Assembly: GCF_016598775.1 (NCBI RefSeq)
Contig: NZ_CP066802.1
Location: forward strand, 1,922,001-1,986,000
Direction of reading: 5' to 3'
DNA: 64,000 nucleotides
Source of the DNA: Actinomyces weissii
GTDB lineage: Bacteria > Actinomycetota > Actinomycetes > Actinomycetales > Actinomycetaceae
Under the pieces are notes generated by a model. That model saw only the letters and a program-made list of their open reading frames with translations. It was not told the DNA's origin and ran no database searches. Position 1 is the first letter of the stretch. The number at the start of each line of letters is the position of its first letter. A program made the translations under genes and the position numbers. This document shows, piece after piece, positions 55,424-64,000 of this stretch.

Positions 55424-57046
55424 CTAGCGCAGCAGGACGTGCCGGGAGGCCTGCGCCTGCGCCCCCGGCACGGCAGGCAGGGCGGAGACGAGCGTGCCCG
55501 CCGTCTCCCCCGTGACCTCGGTGGTGACCACCACGGCGCCGTGCACCCCCTCCCCGTCCGCGCTGGCGGTCAGGGCGCTGACGGTCTCGGGCAGGTCCTC
55601 AGGGACGGCGGTGGCCCCTGGCTCCAGCACCATCTGGCTGCTCCACTCCTCCCCTACGGCCCGCAGAGTGACGACGCGCCGCTGCGGGGAGGAGTTGGCG
55701 AGCGCCAGCTGGGGGCTGAGGCCCCAGTGCCGGGGCAGCGTGATGTCAGCCCCCAGGCTGAGGTCGGCGGTGGAGGCCTGCAGCCAGGCCCGGTCGTGCA
55801 GCAGGGCACCAGAACGGGCCGGGTACTCACCTGCCGAGCGCACCAGCTGGACGGCGGCGGCCACCGGCTGGTCGGAGGTGGTGCGCAGCGCGTAGGTGCC
55901 AGGGGCCACGCCCGCCAGGGAGACGTCGAACACCGCCCCGGGGTCCACGGTCAGGGACTCCGCCCCGGGCAGCACCCACTCGCCGTCAGCCCCCAGGAGG
56001 CTCACCTTGACGGTGGCGGGCACCTCAGCAGGGTTGGCCAGCCGCACCAAGGGCTGGTCGGAGGAGACGGGACCGCTGGCAGCCTGGCCCTGCTGCTCCG
56101 CCTCCACCAGGACCACCCCGGGCACAAGCTGCTCAGTGGCCGGGTCCGCCCCGGCAGAGACCACCTCCATGCCGGCGGCGGTCTCCCCGTCCAGGGTCTC
56201 GTCCACCAGGTGGACGCCTAGGGCCCCGCCGTCGGTGGTGACGTGCACGGCTAGCCGCCCGTCGGGGCTGGTCGCGGAGGAGGTGCCCAGGTAGACGGAC
56301 TCGGTCTGGCCGGAGGGCACCGCCACCTGGCCCCCGCCGGGCAGGTCCACGGGGCCGGTGGAGCCGTAGGCCTGCACGGAGGCAGTGACGGTGGTGTTGC
56401 CTGGGTTGCTCAGACGCAGCTCGGCGTAGCTGCCGGGGCGGGTGGAGCCAGCCACCACCCAGGCGGTGCTGCGCGGCGCGGTGCACGCGGCGGTGGCCAG
56501 GCCCCGCAGGTCACCTGCCTCCATGAGGGTGGCGGAGTGCCCCATGCCCTCTGCCGGGCTGCTCCCATTGTGCTTGACCGACAGCACCCCGCCCTCCGCG
56601 AAGTCCTGCACCTGGGGGCTGCCGCTGGGCAGGGCCTCGCCCTCAAAGCTAGCGGTGGCCCCGTCCTGGACCGCGAGCAGGCTGGCTTGCCGGACCTGGT
56701 CATAGTCGGCTACCTCCAGGCCGTTGCCTGCCGCTGGCGGGCAGATCAGCAGGATGTCGCGGTCGGGAGCGGCCAGCGGCTGGGTGCGCACCGGGTTCAC
56801 AGGTGCCACGGGAACCATGGGCGCGCCGAGGGTAAGGCCGGTGGCCCCGGCTGCCAGGGCCAGGCTGAGCAGCGGCCCCACCGAGGCACCCAGGGACCTG
56901 GGGCTGGCCTCCCGCAGGGAGGCCCAGGCTCCTGCCAGGACCTCCTTGGGGCTGGGGCGCTGACCCTCCGGCCGCCTGCGCAGACGGCCGGAGCGGATCC
57001 GTTCGCTGCGGGTACGGGAGGTACGGTACTTGCGCTTCTCACTCAT
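55424..57046 (-). CDS. DUF5719 family envelope protein
   Basis: A 540-residue protein. A strongly basic N-terminus (SEKRKYRTSRTRSERIRSGR) precedes one membrane segment (~residues 57-77) and a long extracytoplasmic beta-rich region with paired sheets, as in DUF5719 (RLSNPGNTTVTASVQAYGS, VRLANPAEVPATVKVSLLG). It is likely an anchored surface protein. ATG 57046 overlaps the glycosyltransferase stop (ATGA). It forms an operon whiB-glycosyltransferase-DUF5719, suggesting joint work in polymer assembly or export. Confidence 0.85.
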   Translation of the reverse strand: MSEKRKYRTSRTRSERIRSGRLRRRPEGQRPSPKEVLAGAWASLREASPRSLGASVGPLLSLALAAGATGLTLGAPMVPVAPVNPVRTQPLAAPDRDILLICPPAAGNGLEVADYDQVRQASLLAVQDGATASFEGEALPSGSPQVQDFAEGGVLSVKHNGSSPAEGMGHSATLMEAGDLRGLATAACTAPRSTAWVVAGSTRPGSYAELRLSNPGNTTVTASVQAYGSTGPVDLPGGGQVAVPSGQTESVYLGTSSATSPDGRLAVHVTTDGGALGVHLVDETLDGETAAGMEVVSAGADPATEQLVPGVVLVEAEQQGQAASGPVSSDQPLVRLANPAEVPATVKVSLLGADGEWVLPGAESLTVDPGAVFDVSLAGVAPGTYALRTTSDQPVAAAVQLVRSAGEYPARSGALLHDRAWLQASTADLSLGADITLPRHWGLSPQLALANSSPQRRVVTLRAVGEEWSSQMVLEPGATAVPEDLPETVSALTASADGEGVHGAVVVTTEVTGETAGTLVSALPAVPGAQAQASRHVLLR

Positions 57047-60000
57047 GAGCCGTCCCTCCGGCGTCGCAGTGGCACCGCAGCGAGGGCGGTAGCTCCGCAC
57101 ACGGCCCAGATCGTCAGCGACATCAGCTGGTAGGGCAGGCTCTGGTGGCGCACCTCCAGCCTGCCGCCAGCGGCGGGCACCTTGAATGCCTGGCGCCAGC
57201 CCTGGGGGTCCGGCACGGGTTCCAGGGCCCGGCCGTCCAGGGTGGCGCGCCAGCCACGGTCGGCGCGCTCCGCCAGGAAAAGGGTCCGCTCCTCCCCACC
57301 AGGGGCGGCTGGGACCTGGGCCTGCAGTGCCCCCTGGGGCCAGGGCAGGAAGGTGGCCTCCGCGCTGCCGGGGCTGGCGAGCGCCGCGCCGGAGACCTCT
57401 TCCCCGGCTGGGGCGGAGACCCGCCAGGCCCGGCCCGCGTGGGTGCGGGCCAGCTGCTCCAGACCGGGGGTGGAGTTGATTCCGGCGGCGGCCTCGGTAC
57501 CGCTGGGGCCCGTGTCAGTGAGCAGCACCACGGCGACGCCGTGCCGGGCCAGGCCGGTGGCCACGGCCTCGTCCTGCCCGGAGGTCAGCTGCACCACCAG
57601 CTGGGCCAGCTCGGTGCCGGCGACGTCGCTGCTGAGGCTCACGGGGCCGCCCTCCGGGGCGGCGCCTGTGAGCAGGCCGGTGCTAGGCCGGGGCCGGGCA
57701 GGCTGCCCCGTCGGCTGGGTGACGCGGGCGGTGCTGACGGACCTGGCTACGGGCAGGGAGTCGAGCAGGGAGTGGCCGTCGGCGCGCCACAGCGAGGCGG
57801 TAAGCCCCTGGCTGTCCGTGCCTATGGCCAGGACCCGGCCACCGGTGGCCCGCTGGGTCTCGGTGGCGATCGCGGGGACCGCGCGCCCGCCTGAGCGCAG
57901 CATCATCAGGGGGCCGCCTGCACCCGTGTGGACGGCCCAGGACCAGGTCACCAGGAGGCTGGCAGCGGCTAGCAGGGACGCGCCGTTGAAGGCCGCCACG
58001 CTCAGGTGCCGCCAGCCGAAGCTGTGCCGCACCAGGTGGCTGTGCGCACGGTCGAGCACAACCACTCCGGCGAGCACCAGCCCAGCCTGGAGCAGGCTCA
58101 CCCCGGTCCCGGCCCAGCCGGGAACAGTCACCAGGCCGCCAGCAGGCTCCGCTGCCTCCAGCCCGAGTCCCGTGCTAAGGCGCAGCTTTAAGTGGGCCAC
58201 CAGCAGGCCCGCTAGGGCCACTACCAGGCCCACGCGTGCGCGGTGGCCGGGGCGGGCCAGCAAGGGCACAGACATAAGGGCCAGCACCAGCAGGACCAGG
58301 GAGCACACGCGCATGACGGCCAGGGCGGTCCCTGCCAGGCCGAGGCCGCTGGGAGCTGCGGGCAGGCCCAGCAGCAGGTCCAGGGACCCAGGCGCCTGCA
58401 CCGCCACCGGGTTGCCGATCTCGGTGGCCAGCAGCCGTAGCGCACTGGTCAGCCCCTGCCTGGAGAAGACGGAGCCAGTGCTGTGCGCGGCCCGCAGCGC
58501 CACCCACCACGAGGGAACCATGAGCACGAGCACCGGTGCGAGGGTCAGCAGGAGCCGTTTGCGGGCCCGCCAGCCCCTCAGCAGGGCCGCCGACACCAAG
58601 GCGGTCAGCAGCAGCACCAGCACGCTGCCCACCAGGGCGTCCGCCGTCGCCACCGCTCCCAGCAGGAGTCCGGCGGCGGCGGCAGCGCTCACCGAGCCCG
58701 GACCGTACTGCTCGGTGGCTGCGGCCCGGATGCGGGCACCGCGCCGGGTGGAGGCGGAGACGACGACCCCGGTGCCGTCGTCCACCACCGGGGTGGAGGG
58801 GTCGTCGTCCACCGGGCCCTGGGTGCCCTGTGCCGTCCGACGGGCCGTGTCCGCCCTGGGGGCCTCGTCCCGACCGGCCTGCGCGGGCCGGGAAGGCTGG
58901 ACCGGGCGGTGGGCGCGGTCGGCGTCAGAGAGCCGCTGGGCGCCGACCATGCCGGAGAGGATCACGTCCCGCCGGTCGTCCCCCAGTGCCCGGGACAGCG
59001 CCATCAGCGCCCAGGGGAGCACGAGGTGCACCAGCACCGCTGGCAGGCGCCCCTGCCCCACGGCCAGGAAGAGCGTGGGGGCGGCCGCCCAGGTCAGGGC
59101 GGCCCAGGCGCGCACCGCTGGCCTGCGGGAGACCGCACCGGCGGCGTACCAGGCCCCCAGGGCCGACAGGGGAACTGCCAGCACCAGCAGCAGGCTGACC
59201 AGGGTCTCCGCCTTGACCCCCAGGGGGGCGAGCAGCAGCAGGGGCACGGAGAGCACCGCCAGCAGGGGGTTGGGGGCGGTGGGCAGGCCGTCACCGCTGG
59301 ACGCCCAGCTGCTCCAGGCTGCTGTCCAGGCCTCGTGCCAGCCCATGCCCAGGTTGACCAGCGCCCCGCCCGTCAGGAAGCGGGTCACCAGGACCCGGGA
59401 GAGACCCACTGCCCCGGCCACGGCGGCCAGCAGCAGGACCAGGCTGAGCACTGCGCGCCTGGTGGTCTTGATGGCACTGAGCTCGCGGACCTCCAGCTCG
59501 CTGGGGGCAGCGGCGCGGGCCGCCCGTTCCCGCAGCTGGCGGCTGTGGTCGCGACGCAGGGCGTTGATCCGGCGCGAGCTGATGTACAGCTCCCGGATGA
59601 GCGAGCGGTCAGCATCGCCGAAGCCCGCCAGGCGCTGCCGCTCGGAGTCGATCTCCGGGCGCCGGCGGAGCACCTCGGCGGCGGCCTTGACCTCGTCAAC
59701 GGCCAGACCGGGCTCCTTGGCCAGGAGCCGCCAGGCACCGCGGAGCACGGCCAGCACCTGGAAGTATGCGAGCAGCAGGCCCAGGGGGCGGGCGGAGAAG
59801 GCCGCCCAGGCGCTGAGCTGGGCGGTGCGCCGCGCCCGGAAGGAGCGGTCCGGGTCTGGGTCGCTGGCGGTGGCAGCGGGCGCAGGCGCGTCCGGCTCGG
59901 GCAGGGCAGCGGGACGCAGCCCCAGGTAGCTGGCCCGGCGGTGGCGCAGGCGGGCGGAGGGGACCACCACCACCCGGTGGCCGCTGAGGCGGACTGCGCG

Positions 60001-60807
60001 CGAGAGCTCCAGGCCGTCCCCGAAGATGGGGAACAGGGGGCTGGACCCGCCTACGGTCTCCCACAGATCCCGCTCGATCAGGGCCCCGGCGGACCCCACG
60101 GCCAGGACGTCAGAGCGGTCGTCGTGCTGCCCCTGGTCGATCTCACCTTCCGCGATGTCGTTGGCGCGACGGGCGGAGGCGGTAGTAACGAGCCCGACCT
60201 CCAGCAGCCGCTCGGGCCGCTCCCAGTCGATCTGCTTGGGTCCTGCCAGCCCCACGGACCTGGAGGTCCTGATGGCGGAGACGAGCTCAGCCAGGCAGGT
60301 GGGTGCGGGGGCGCAGTCGTCGTGCAGCAGCCAGAGCCGGGCAGCCTCCACTCCGGCCTGGGGGGAGGTGGCGGCGGCGACCTGCACCCGCTCCTCCTCC
60401 GTGATGGGAGACATCGCCCCGGTGGGGCCGCTGAGGGTGCCGGGGCCGTCCGCCTCGGAGGACTGGGCCCGGGAGCGCCAGCGGTTACCCGTCTCGACCA
60501 GCTTGGTGTAGGCCCGCAGGCCTTGACTGACAGCGTCCCGGAACCCACGCGCCCGGGGGCAGCGCACGATCCTTACGGGGGCCTTGCTGGTCAGGCCAGC
60601 GGCCTCCACCAGCTCCTCTACCGGCGTGCCGTCACCCAGGCCGTTGTCACGGGAGGCGGTGTCGACCACCAGGATGACGTCAGGGAGCAGGGTCTGGGCT
60701 GCCAGGGAGCTCAGGGCCTCCGGCAGGTACGGGGTCGAGCCAGCGCTTACCAGGACGGCGACGGTCCCGGCCCGTGACGGCGTCACGCGGGTGCCCGATC
60801 TGCTCAT
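57043..60807 (-). CDS. Giant polytopic family-2 glycosyltransferase
   Basis: A 1254-residue membrane protein. The N-terminal GT2-like domain (~residues 1-300) has VAVLVSAGSTPYLPEALSSL, ILVVDTASRDNG and a DDCAPAP segment in the DxD position (WLLHDDCAPAPTCLAEL). A soluble linker follows, then 10 or more hydrophobic segments to about residue 960, and a final extracytoplasmic domain ending in one more membrane segment. This layout resembles the large actinobacterial transferases next to whiB2 thought to act on lipid-linked sugars. The acceptor is unknown. ATG 60807 overlaps the whiB stop by 4 nt. Confidence 0.88.
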   Translation of the reverse strand: MSRSGTRVTPSRAGTVAVLVSAGSTPYLPEALSSLAAQTLLPDVILVVDTASRDNGLGDGTPVEELVEAAGLTSKAPVRIVRCPRARGFRDAVSQGLRAYTKLVETGNRWRSRAQSSEADGPGTLSGPTGAMSPITEEERVQVAAATSPQAGVEAARLWLLHDDCAPAPTCLAELVSAIRTSRSVGLAGPKQIDWERPERLLEVGLVTTASARRANDIAEGEIDQGQHDDRSDVLAVGSAGALIERDLWETVGGSSPLFPIFGDGLELSRAVRLSGHRVVVVPSARLRHRRASYLGLRPAALPEPDAPAPAATASDPDPDRSFRARRTAQLSAWAAFSARPLGLLLAYFQVLAVLRGAWRLLAKEPGLAVDEVKAAAEVLRRRPEIDSERQRLAGFGDADRSLIRELYISSRRINALRRDHSRQLRERAARAAAPSELEVRELSAIKTTRRAVLSLVLLLAAVAGAVGLSRVLVTRFLTGGALVNLGMGWHEAWTAAWSSWASSGDGLPTAPNPLLAVLSVPLLLLAPLGVKAETLVSLLLVLAVPLSALGAWYAAGAVSRRPAVRAWAALTWAAAPTLFLAVGQGRLPAVLVHLVLPWALMALSRALGDDRRDVILSGMVGAQRLSDADRAHRPVQPSRPAQAGRDEAPRADTARRTAQGTQGPVDDDPSTPVVDDGTGVVVSASTRRGARIRAAATEQYGPGSVSAAAAAGLLLGAVATADALVGSVLVLLLTALVSAALLRGWRARKRLLLTLAPVLVLMVPSWWVALRAAHSTGSVFSRQGLTSALRLLATEIGNPVAVQAPGSLDLLLGLPAAPSGLGLAGTALAVMRVCSLVLLVLALMSVPLLARPGHRARVGLVVALAGLLVAHLKLRLSTGLGLEAAEPAGGLVTVPGWAGTGVSLLQAGLVLAGVVVLDRAHSHLVRHSFGWRHLSVAAFNGASLLAAASLLVTWSWAVHTGAGGPLMMLRSGGRAVPAIATETQRATGGRVLAIGTDSQGLTASLWRADGHSLLDSLPVARSVSTARVTQPTGQPARPRPSTGLLTGAAPEGGPVSLSSDVAGTELAQLVVQLTSGQDEAVATGLARHGVAVVLLTDTGPSGTEAAAGINSTPGLEQLARTHAGRAWRVSAPAGEEVSGAALASPGSAEATFLPWPQGALQAQVPAAPGGEERTLFLAERADRGWRATLDGRALEPVPDPQGWRQAFKVPAAGGRLEVRHQSLPYQLMSLTIWAVCGATALAAVPLRRRRDGS

Positions 60808-61118
60808 ACCGCCCGGCGCTTGAGCTTGCGGCGCTCCCGCTCAGACAGCCCGCCCCAGATCCCGAAGCGCTCGTCGTTGGCCAGGGCGTACTCCAGGCAC
60901 TCCTGGCTCACCGGGCAGCTGTGGCAGACCTGCTTGGCCTCACGGGTGGAGCCCCCCTTCTCCGGAAAGAAGGACTCGGGGTCGGTCTGGGCACACAGGG
61001 CCCGTTCCTGCCACGCGAGCGGCCCGTCGTCCTGCGCCCCGAAGATGAGCAGCAGCTCGGCGTCGTCATCGGCTGACGTCGGGGCGGAAAACGGCCCCTC
61101 GCCGAAGATGTTCCACAT
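60804..61118 (-). CDS. whiB: WhiB-family transcriptional regulator (WhiB2/WhmD type)
   Basis: A 104-residue iron-sulfur regulator. The four cluster-ligating cysteines are C42, C65, C68 and C74 (CxxC in VCHSCPVSQEC), followed by the turn GIWGG (86-90) and basic LSERERRKLKRR tail that contact sigma factor or DNA. The WhiB2/WhmD type controls septation in mycobacteria, and the gene position beside the transferase, DUF3499 and manA matches that locus. ATG 61118 follows GGGAGG; the in-frame extension to 61178 is not homologous. It leads the three-gene operon. Confidence 0.94.
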   Translation of the reverse strand: MWNIFGEGPFSAPTSADDDAELLLIFGAQDDGPLAWQERALCAQTDPESFFPEKGGSTREAKQVCHSCPVSQECLEYALANDERFGIWGGLSERERRKLKRRAV

Positions 61119-61360
61119 GACGCCTCCCTGGCGAACGACTCGTGACTGGCTCTTCAAATTACACGTGTGTCGTCCCAACCAGTCAAGCCCTTAAGTGCTA
61201 GCCAGGACGCGACAGGGGTAGACCTTAGTCCCTATTGCTAGAGACACACTAATGACTCCCATCACACCTGCCAGAGGTGCTATCGTTGCAATCTCGCCGC
61301 TTGCCCGCTGCCACCCGGTAGCGCACCCCGGACCAAAGACCCTCAACATGAAGATGAGAA

Positions 61361-62125
61361 TTGCTAGTGAACTGTGATCTTAACGTAATTCTAGAATCAA
61401 AAGGTGCTAGCGCAGCCGCCGCCTTGACTTGGTACAACCCCGCAGAACGCATAGAACTCAGCGGCCAGGTATTGAGCAAGTGGCTTTCTAAGGTGACAGC
61501 AATGATCACTAATGAGTCGGAGATTGGTAACGGTTACGAACACCTAGCCGTCCACCTGGCCCTGCCCGTCCACTGGCGAACGGTCGTCTGGGCCTGTGGG
61601 GTCTGGCGTGCTGGTGGAGCCGCGGTCCTGGGCGCTGGCCCGGAGGTCAGCCGCTGGCAGGAGGAGCATCCTAGCGCCTCCCAGGCGGTCCTGTCCGTGG
61701 CCTCCCAGCCAGAGGACCTGCTGCCGCAGGCACCGGTCCAGGCCCTGCTCCCCCTGCCCTCCCTGGCCCTGCGCTGGCCAGGCCCGCTGCCCCCGCTGGT
61801 CCTGGACGGCGCCGCCGACCTCATGGGCTGCCCCGACGTCTTCCCCGCCACGCCGGCCGCCCCCGAGCAGCTGGCACTGACGGCGGTCGGCGGGCAGGGG
61901 CAGGCGCAGTCATGGACCCGCGGCCAGCTGGCGGCACAGGCCGCCCCACCCTCAGAGACCATTCCTGGCAATCCGGTTCTGGTGCACGAGCAGGAGCCCG
62001 CGCCCGCACTGCTCGGCTGCCTACGGGCCTGGGCCAACGGCGGGCGGGCCGTGCTGGTCGCGCCGGAGGCGGACGCCGCGCTGCTCACCGCCGTCGCCCG
62101 GCAGGAAGGGTGCGCCGCCGCCTAA
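61361..62125 (+). CDS. TIGR03089 family protein (truncated AMP-binding-like)
   Basis: A protein of up to 254 residues related to the N-terminal part of acyl-CoA synthetase/adenylating enzymes but far shorter (family TIGR03089). Recognisable segments are ALTWYNPAERIELSGQVLSK, HWRTVVWACGVWRAGGAAVL and LLGCLRAWANGGRAVLVAPE. The ATP-binding loop and catalytic C-terminal domain of adenylating enzymes are absent, so a complete ligase reaction is unlikely. The start may be TTG 61361 or GTG 61367. The first ~190 nt are markedly AT-richer with different codon choice from the rest. Confidence 0.78.
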   Translation: MLVNCDLNVILESKGASAAAALTWYNPAERIELSGQVLSKWLSKVTAMITNESEIGNGYEHLAVHLALPVHWRTVVWACGVWRAGGAAVLGAGPEVSRWQEEHPSASQAVLSVASQPEDLLPQAPVQALLPLPSLALRWPGPLPPLVLDGAADLMGCPDVFPATPAAPEQLALTAVGGQGQAQSWTRGQLAAQAAPPSETIPGNPVLVHEQEPAPALLGCLRAWANGGRAVLVAPEADAALLTAVARQEGCAAA

Positions 62126-62153
62126 GGACCACGCGCACCAGCCGGCTAGCGGG

Positions 62154-63344
62154 CTAGGGGACGTCCACCTGCACGAGCTGGCCCGCACCCTGTACCCGCA
62201 GGCCCTTCTCGTCGTCCCCCACGAAGGCCCCCTGCCCCTGGGAGAGGGTCAAGGCACCGACCGAGGTGGACACGCGCAGCCTGCCTGAGGCCACCAGCAG
62301 CAGGCGGGCCCCGCGCCCGGGCACCGGCACCAGCCCGTCCGCAGGCTCCACCTCCGTGAGCAGCAGCTCAAAGTCCTCCACCGGGGCGTAGTAGGCCCGG
62401 GTCGTCCGGGACAGGTACTCGGGCGCGGGGCGCACCGGCGGGGCGGCCACGTAGTCCACGCAGGTCAGCATGGTCGGCACGTCCACGTGCTTGGCGGTCA
62501 GCCCCGCCCGCAGCACGTTGTCCGAGGAAGCCATCACCTCCACCCCCAGCCCGGAGACGTAGGCGTGCACCGAGCCGGCCGGGATGAACAGGGCCTCCCC
62601 CGGCCGTAGGGTCACCGGGTTGAGCAGCAGCGAGGCGGCGACGCCGGGGTCTGCGGGAAAGTCACGCGCCATGGCGACCACGTTGGAGTAGGCACGTACG
62701 GAGGGGGCCTCCCCGCGCTCCAGGCGCAGCCGGATCTCCTCCACCAGGGCGGCCAGATCCTCCGGGGTGGGCCGGGTCTGGGCCGAGACCAGCTCGGTGA
62801 AGGCGGTCCTGATCCCGTAACGGGTGGGGTTCAGGCGCAGGGTGCGACGCATCCGGCGTGCCACCGGGGACTCCAGCCCGGCCAGGACCTCTGCGGCGCG
62901 CCGGGGCGCCCGGAACCCGGCCACCGCCTCGAACTGCTCCAGGGCCAGCACCATCTCCGGCTTGTGGTTGGCGTCCTTGAAGCTGCGCACTGGCGAGTCC
63001 AGCGGGACCCCGGCCGCCTCCTCGGCGGCAAAGCCCTCCGCCGCCCGTTCAAGACTGGGGTGGACCTGCAGCGACAGGGAGCGGGCGGGGGCGATCAGCT
63101 TGAGCAGGAAAGGCAGCTGCCCCTCGAAGCGGCGGACGACGTCGGCCCCCAGGTAACGCTCCGGGGCGGAGGAGACCAGCTCCCCCAGGGTGCGCCCGTC
63201 AGCCAGCCGGGACTGCCCGGCCGGATGGGTACCGAACCAGAGCTCGGCCCAGGGCTGGCCGTCAGGCTCCACGCCCAGCAGACGCGGCAGGGAGGACAGC
63301 GACCCCCAGTCATAGCGCCGCCTGGCTGGAATCAAGCGCTCCAC
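62154..63344 (-). CDS. manA: Mannose-6-phosphate isomerase, class I
   Basis: A 396-residue zinc isomerase interconverting fructose-6-P and mannose-6-P, the entry to GDP-mannose and mannosylated envelope glycans. Zinc-site motifs are SLSLQVHPS, DANHKPEMVLAL, and FIPAGSVHAYVSGLGVEVMA followed by SSDNVLRAGLTAKHVDVP. GTG 63344 (MERLIPARRRYDWGS) has AGGAGGGC upstream; the frame remains open far upstream only by chance, over the divergent rfbA. It is conserved with the whiB-DUF3499 neighbourhood. Confidence 0.95.
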   Translation of the reverse strand: MERLIPARRRYDWGSLSSLPRLLGVEPDGQPWAELWFGTHPAGQSRLADGRTLGELVSSAPERYLGADVVRRFEGQLPFLLKLIAPARSLSLQVHPSLERAAEGFAAEEAAGVPLDSPVRSFKDANHKPEMVLALEQFEAVAGFRAPRRAAEVLAGLESPVARRMRRTLRLNPTRYGIRTAFTELVSAQTRPTPEDLAALVEEIRLRLERGEAPSVRAYSNVVAMARDFPADPGVAASLLLNPVTLRPGEALFIPAGSVHAYVSGLGVEVMASSDNVLRAGLTAKHVDVPTMLTCVDYVAAPPVRPAPEYLSRTTRAYYAPVEDFELLLTEVEPADGLVPVPGRGARLLLVASGRLRVSTSVGALTLSQGQGAFVGDDEKGLRVQGAGQLVQVDVP

Positions 63345-63461
63345 AGGTCCTGCCCTCCTAACACCCGAGACTAGGGAGCCTAGCGGGCAACAGGCACACG
63401 GTACAGGCACGACACCACGAAGAACTCCCCACCGGCGCCCAAAATGGGTCAGACTGTGCCC

Positions 63462-64000
63462 ATGCGAGGCATCATCCTGGCCGGCGGCTCCGGCACCCGA
63501 CTCAACCCGATCACCCTGGGCACCTCCAAGCAGCTGGTACCCGTATACGACAAGCCCATGGTCTACTACCCGCTGAGCACGCTCATGCTCGCGGGGATCC
63601 AGGACGTGCTGGTCATCACCACCCCGCACGACGCCGAGAGCTTCCGGCGGCTCCTGGGCGACGGCTCCCGCCTGGGGGTCAACCTCTCCTACACCGTGCA
63701 GGAGCAGCCCAACGGGCTGGCCCAGGCCTTCGTGCTGGGGGCGGAGTTCATCGGGGGCGAGCCTGCCGCCCTGGTGCTGGGCGACAACATCTTCTACGGC
63801 CCGGGCATGGGCACCCGGCTGCGTCGTCACACCAGCCCCGACGGCGGGGTGGTCTTCGCCTACCAGGTGGCTGACCCCACGGCCTACGGGGTGGTGGAGT
63901 TCGACAGCAGCTTCAAGGCCATCTCCATCGAGGAGAAGCCCGCCCGCCCCAGGTCCGACTACGCGGTCCCCGGCCTGTACTTCTACGACAACGACGTCGT
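63462..64000 (+). CDS. rfbA: Glucose-1-phosphate thymidylyltransferase, 5' part
   Basis: The gene runs off the right edge; 179 codons are visible. The nucleotidyltransferase signature [20 protein letters not shown] with [20 protein letters not shown] identifies RmlA/RfbA. It makes dTDP-glucose, the first step to dTDP-rhamnose for surface polysaccharide. [14 protein letters not shown] (metal-binding Asp) and [20 protein letters not shown] are also present. ATG 63462 has no Shine-Dalgarno, but CAGACT lies 6 nt upstream, consistent with leaderless initiation. It is divergent from manA. Confidence 0.95.
   Translation, partial: MRGIILAGGSGTRLNPITLGTSKQLVPVYDKPMVYYPLSTLMLAGIQDVLVITTPHDAESFRRLLGDGSRLGVNLSYTVQEQPNGLAQAFVLGAEFIGGEPAALVLGDNIFYGPGMGTRLRRHTSPDGGVVFAYQVADPTAYGVVEFDSSFKAISIEEKPARPRSDYAVPGLYFYDNDV

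Noticed and set aside
57182..59929. Long plus-strand open frames (over 700 codons) opposite the glycosyltransferase
   Set aside because: Antisense shadow; Arg/Pro/Ser-rich composition without family resemblance, and the minus-strand gene is fully coherent.

Overview
This is a 64 kb stretch of a high-GC actinobacterial chromosome, most likely Actinomyces or a close relative in the Actinomycetaceae. The reasons are GC-saturated third codon positions, a mycothiol-type RsrA/SigR pair, WhiB, a pupylation cluster, MtrAB-LpqB, the tiny ribosomal protein bL37, a monomeric NADP isocitrate dehydrogenase, and many genes whose start codon lies 6-7 nt after a TANNNT box (leaderless transcription). The genus is inferred from family resemblance only. 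I see no rRNA, tRNA, CRISPR array, prophage or intact transposase.

Layout. 1-7100: the 3' end of a 2-oxoglutarate dehydrogenase E1-type enzyme, a GDSL-like protein, bL37, rsrA-sigR with an apparent autoregulatory promoter, a DoxX-like membrane protein, icd and a small membrane protein. 7200-11400: aroA with a repeat-rich N-terminal extension, rsgA, and a GNAT acetyltransferase. 11987-17100: arc-dop-pup-pafA, a complete pupylation module with no 20S proteasome genes between pup and pafA. 17200-19800: a membrane protein, a HisN-type phosphatase and uppP. 19917-24504: a divergent pair, an OmpA-domain lipoprotein and a STAND NTPase with tetratricopeptide repeats. 24636-29662: sbcD-sbcC. 29800-33458: a DUF6912 protein, a CpaE/MinD-like ATPase coupled to a SAF-domain protein, and a divergent excisionase-type HTH protein. 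33469-36176: a hypothetical protein, a LysM protein and an Rv3235-family protein. 36494-46704: secA, comF, hpf, lpqB, mtrB and mtrA. This is the familiar actinobacterial block, but comF-hpf is inverted, and a 0.95 kb non-coding segment with a long inverted repeat lies between hpf and lpqB. 46809-54228: a membrane protein, DUF4129, DUF4350, MoxR, DUF58, SpoIIM and RDD genes. 54262-64000: Trm112-like, DUF3499, a zincin-like protein, DUF5719, a giant glycosyltransferase, whiB, a TIGR03089 protein, manA and the 5' part of rfbA.

Functional themes are cell-envelope synthesis and its control (uppP, MtrAB-LpqB, LysM, glycosyltransferase, WhiB, manA, rfbA), thiol-stress response (SigR/RsrA), protein tagging by Pup, secretion (SecA), and double-strand-break processing (SbcCD).

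The most unusual signals are: an ATAA junction where dop seems to start at ATA; a perfectly palindromic dispersed repeat at two sites; the inverted-repeat-bounded segment next to the comF-hpf inversion; a short out-of-frame ORF that owns the best ribosome-binding site in front of mtrA; and in-frame minisatellites inside housekeeping genes (aroA, rsgA, sbcC).
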